Shown here: positions 7,023 to 8,361 of the stretch, in pieces
How positions within the stretch are numbered: position 1 is the stretch's first letter
Layout: the number at the start of each line of letters is the position of its first letter
Program-made: the position numbers and the translations under genes
Notes under the pieces: model-generated
What the model was told of the DNA's origin: nothing
Database searches by the model: none
Seen by the model: only the letters and a program-made list of their open reading frames with translations
Assembly: GCA_032250555.1 (NCBI GenBank)
Contig: JAVVFI010000252.1
Span: 1-8,361, forward strand
Direction of reading: 5' to 3'
DNA length: 8,361 nucleotides
Source of the DNA: NIOZ-UU13 sp032250555
GTDB lineage: Bacteria; Planctomycetota; Phycisphaerae; Sedimentisphaerales; Anaerobacaceae

Positions 7023-8361
7023 TCAATCCAGTCCCCGCCTTTTGAGTAAGGCATCAACTTTTGGCTCACGTCCTCTGAATTTAATATATTGAGCCATCAT
7101 GTCGTTGCTTCCCATTGAAAGGACATTTTTTCTGAATGAGGCTGCCAGCTCCTTATTAAACAGGTCGGTTTTCTTGAACGCCTGGAAAGCATCAGCGTCA
7201 AGAACCGCGGCCCAAATATAACTGTAATACCCGGAAGAATAGCTTCCGCCGGAAAATATATGGCCGAAATTCGTACTTTGATAGCGGGATTCAATTTCAG
7301 GTATCAAACCAATTTTAGCCATCGATTCTTTTTCAAATTTTGCGGCATCTTTTTCAGTTGTATCCGTGAGCACGTGCCAATCCATATCCAGGAAAGAGGC
7401 GGCCAGATATTCAACCAACGCAAAGCCCTGATTAAACAGCTTGGCGTTTTCAAGTTTATCGATCAGTTCCTGCGGAATCGGTTGGCCGGTTTGGTAATGA
7501 AAGGCGTAAGTTTTCAGTACGGCAGGATCCCTGGCCCAGTTTTCCATAATTTGTGAAGGAAGTTCAACGAAATCTCTCGGCACTCTTCTTGAGCCGCTAT
7601 ATATCGTATTTCCGAACAGGCTGTTCAATCCATGGCCTAATTCATGGAACAGTGTTTCCACTTCATCCATACTCATTAAGGAAGGTTTATCCGCAGTTGG
7701 TTTTGCAAAATTACCAACGTTGTAAACCAATGGCGTAATGAAATCGCCGTCAATGTTGGACTGGCTTCTGAACGAGCTCGACCAGGCGCCACTTCTTTTA
7801 CCGTCACGCGGATAATAATCAGAATAGAAAATACCCAGATGTGTTCGGTCAGCTTCGAGGACCTCGAATACTTCAACGTCCGGATTATAAACCTGGATAT
7901 CATTCCTTTTAATAAATTTAATTCCGTAGAGTTTGCCGGCCACATCAAAGGCACCCCTGCGGACATTTTCCATCTTGAAATAAGGGCGAAGCATGGCATC
8001 ATCCAGGGCATACTTTTCTTTTTTCAGTTTTTCAGCATAATACCACCAGTCCCAGGCCTGCAGTTTGAAATTATGGCCTTCCCTGTCGATGATTGCCTGC
8101 ATATCGGCAACTTCCATTTTTGCTCTTTTTAAAGCGGGTTTCCAGAGGTCGTATAAAAATTTGTAAACGTTCTCCGAACTCTTTGCCATATTTCTTTCAA
8201 GAACAAAATCAGCGTGGGTTTTATAACCCAACAGATTCGCCCTGCTTACCCTGAGCGAGGCAATCCTGGATATCAGTTTCTTATTATCGAATTCGTCGTT
8301 GTTATTTCCGCGATTTATATATGCCTTGAAAACAATCTCTCTTAGATTGCGTTTTTCGGAA
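7023..8361 (-). CDS. dcp: M3-family metallopeptidase, Dcp-type (peptidyl-dipeptidase), N-terminally truncated by the window edge
   Basis: The frame is open from the right edge to a TGA at 7023-7025, giving 445 residues of the C-terminal part of an M3 zinc peptidase; E. coli Dcp is about 680 residues, so over a third is missing. The TTG at 8231 is not the start: upstream codons read LREIVFKAYINRGN and LRVSRANLLGY, a typical conserved M3 segment. The zinc site FHELGHG (complement of 7632-7646) and third ligand Glu in DFVELPSQIMENW, 27 residues after the first His, are intact. The substrate-binding loop HIFSGGSYSSGYYSYIW and VLDADAF follow, and RRGLD is the C-terminus. The family removes dipeptides from peptide C-termini or degrades oligopeptides. 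Sequence detail (LPSQIMENW, FALVEYLAASFLDMDWH) favours the Dcp branch over oligopeptidase A. Location, cytoplasmic or periplasmic, cannot be told without the N-terminus. No functional link to the glycan genes is evident. Confidence 0.88.
   Translation of the reverse strand, partial: SEKRNLREIVFKAYINRGNNNDEFDNKKLISRIASLRVSRANLLGYKTHADFVLERNMAKSSENVYKFLYDLWKPALKRAKMEVADMQAIIDREGHNFKLQAWDWWYYAEKLKKEKYALDDAMLRPYFKMENVRRGAFDVAGKLYGIKFIKRNDIQVYNPDVEVFEVLEADRTHLGIFYSDYYPRDGKRSGAWSSSFRSQSNIDGDFITPLVYNVGNFAKPTADKPSLMSMDEVETLFHELGHGLNSLFGNTIYSGSRRVPRDFVELPSQIMENWARDPAVLKTYAFHYQTGQPIPQELIDKLENAKLFNQGFALVEYLAASFLDMDWHVLTDTTEKDAAKFEKESMAKIGLIPEIESRYQSTNFGHIFSGGSYSSGYYSYIWAAVLDADAFQAFKKTDLFNKELAASFRKNVLSMGSNDMMAQYIKFRGREPKVDALLKRRGLD

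Noticed and set aside
7009..7024. Hairpin GAAAAC-TGAT-GTTTTC at the end of the M3 peptidase gene as a terminator
   Set aside because: The stem is mostly A-T, overlaps the stop codon, and is followed on the - strand by C/G-rich sequence rather than a U-tract.
8229..8231. TTG at 8229-8231 as the start of the M3 peptidase
   Set aside because: The frame continues to the window edge with conserved M3 residues (AYINRG, LRVSRANLLGY), so the gene starts outside.

Overview
The window holds six protein genes in two blocks. Four on the + strand run to about 6035: the 3' end of a sugar isomerase/epimerase-type TIM barrel, a secreted GH50-like glycoside hydrolase, a secreted heparinase II/III-family lyase, and a secreted metallo-beta-lactamase-fold hydrolase. 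Two on the - strand converge on them: an H-X9-DG pseudopilin-like protein and the C-terminal part of an M3 (Dcp-type) metallopeptidase that is cut by the right edge. I saw no tRNA, rRNA, CRISPR array, insertion sequence or phage gene.

The gene content suggests a bacterium of the PVC group. Planctomycetota of the Phycisphaerae/Sedimentisphaerales type fit best, with Lentisphaerota or Kiritimatiellota as alternatives. The main pointer is the pseudopilin, with its FTLIELLVVIAIIAIL start, HGDGTNFSFADGH motif and WGSLGY tail; these are carried in large paralogous families in that group. GH50-like and heparinase-like enzymes without SusC/SusD partners also fit a non-Bacteroidota polysaccharide degrader. 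The assignment is an inference from family knowledge; no phylogenetic marker is present.

Functionally, positions 885-6035 look like part of a polysaccharide-degradation locus. All three proteins have export signals. The GH50-like enzyme would cut a neutral galactan-like backbone or side chain, the lyase a uronate-containing glycan by beta-elimination, and the MBL protein an unknown ester, lactone or phosphoester. The upstream TIM-barrel protein would act on released sugars. The substrate cannot be read from the sequence.

Regulation: good sigma70-like promoters lie before the GH gene (TTGCCA-N17-TATAAT), the lyase gene (TTGACT with a TATATA-type -10) and the pseudopilin gene (TTGGTG-N17-TATAAT, inside a 7-bp inverted repeat). 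No promoter is evident before the MBL gene, which is probably read from the lyase promoter.

Most of the window is ordinary accessory metabolism. The points worth a second look are an MBL protein lacking an expected metal-binding His, a palindrome spanning the pseudopilin -10 box, and two intergenic stretches (about 689-832 and 4866-4980) with coding-like character.
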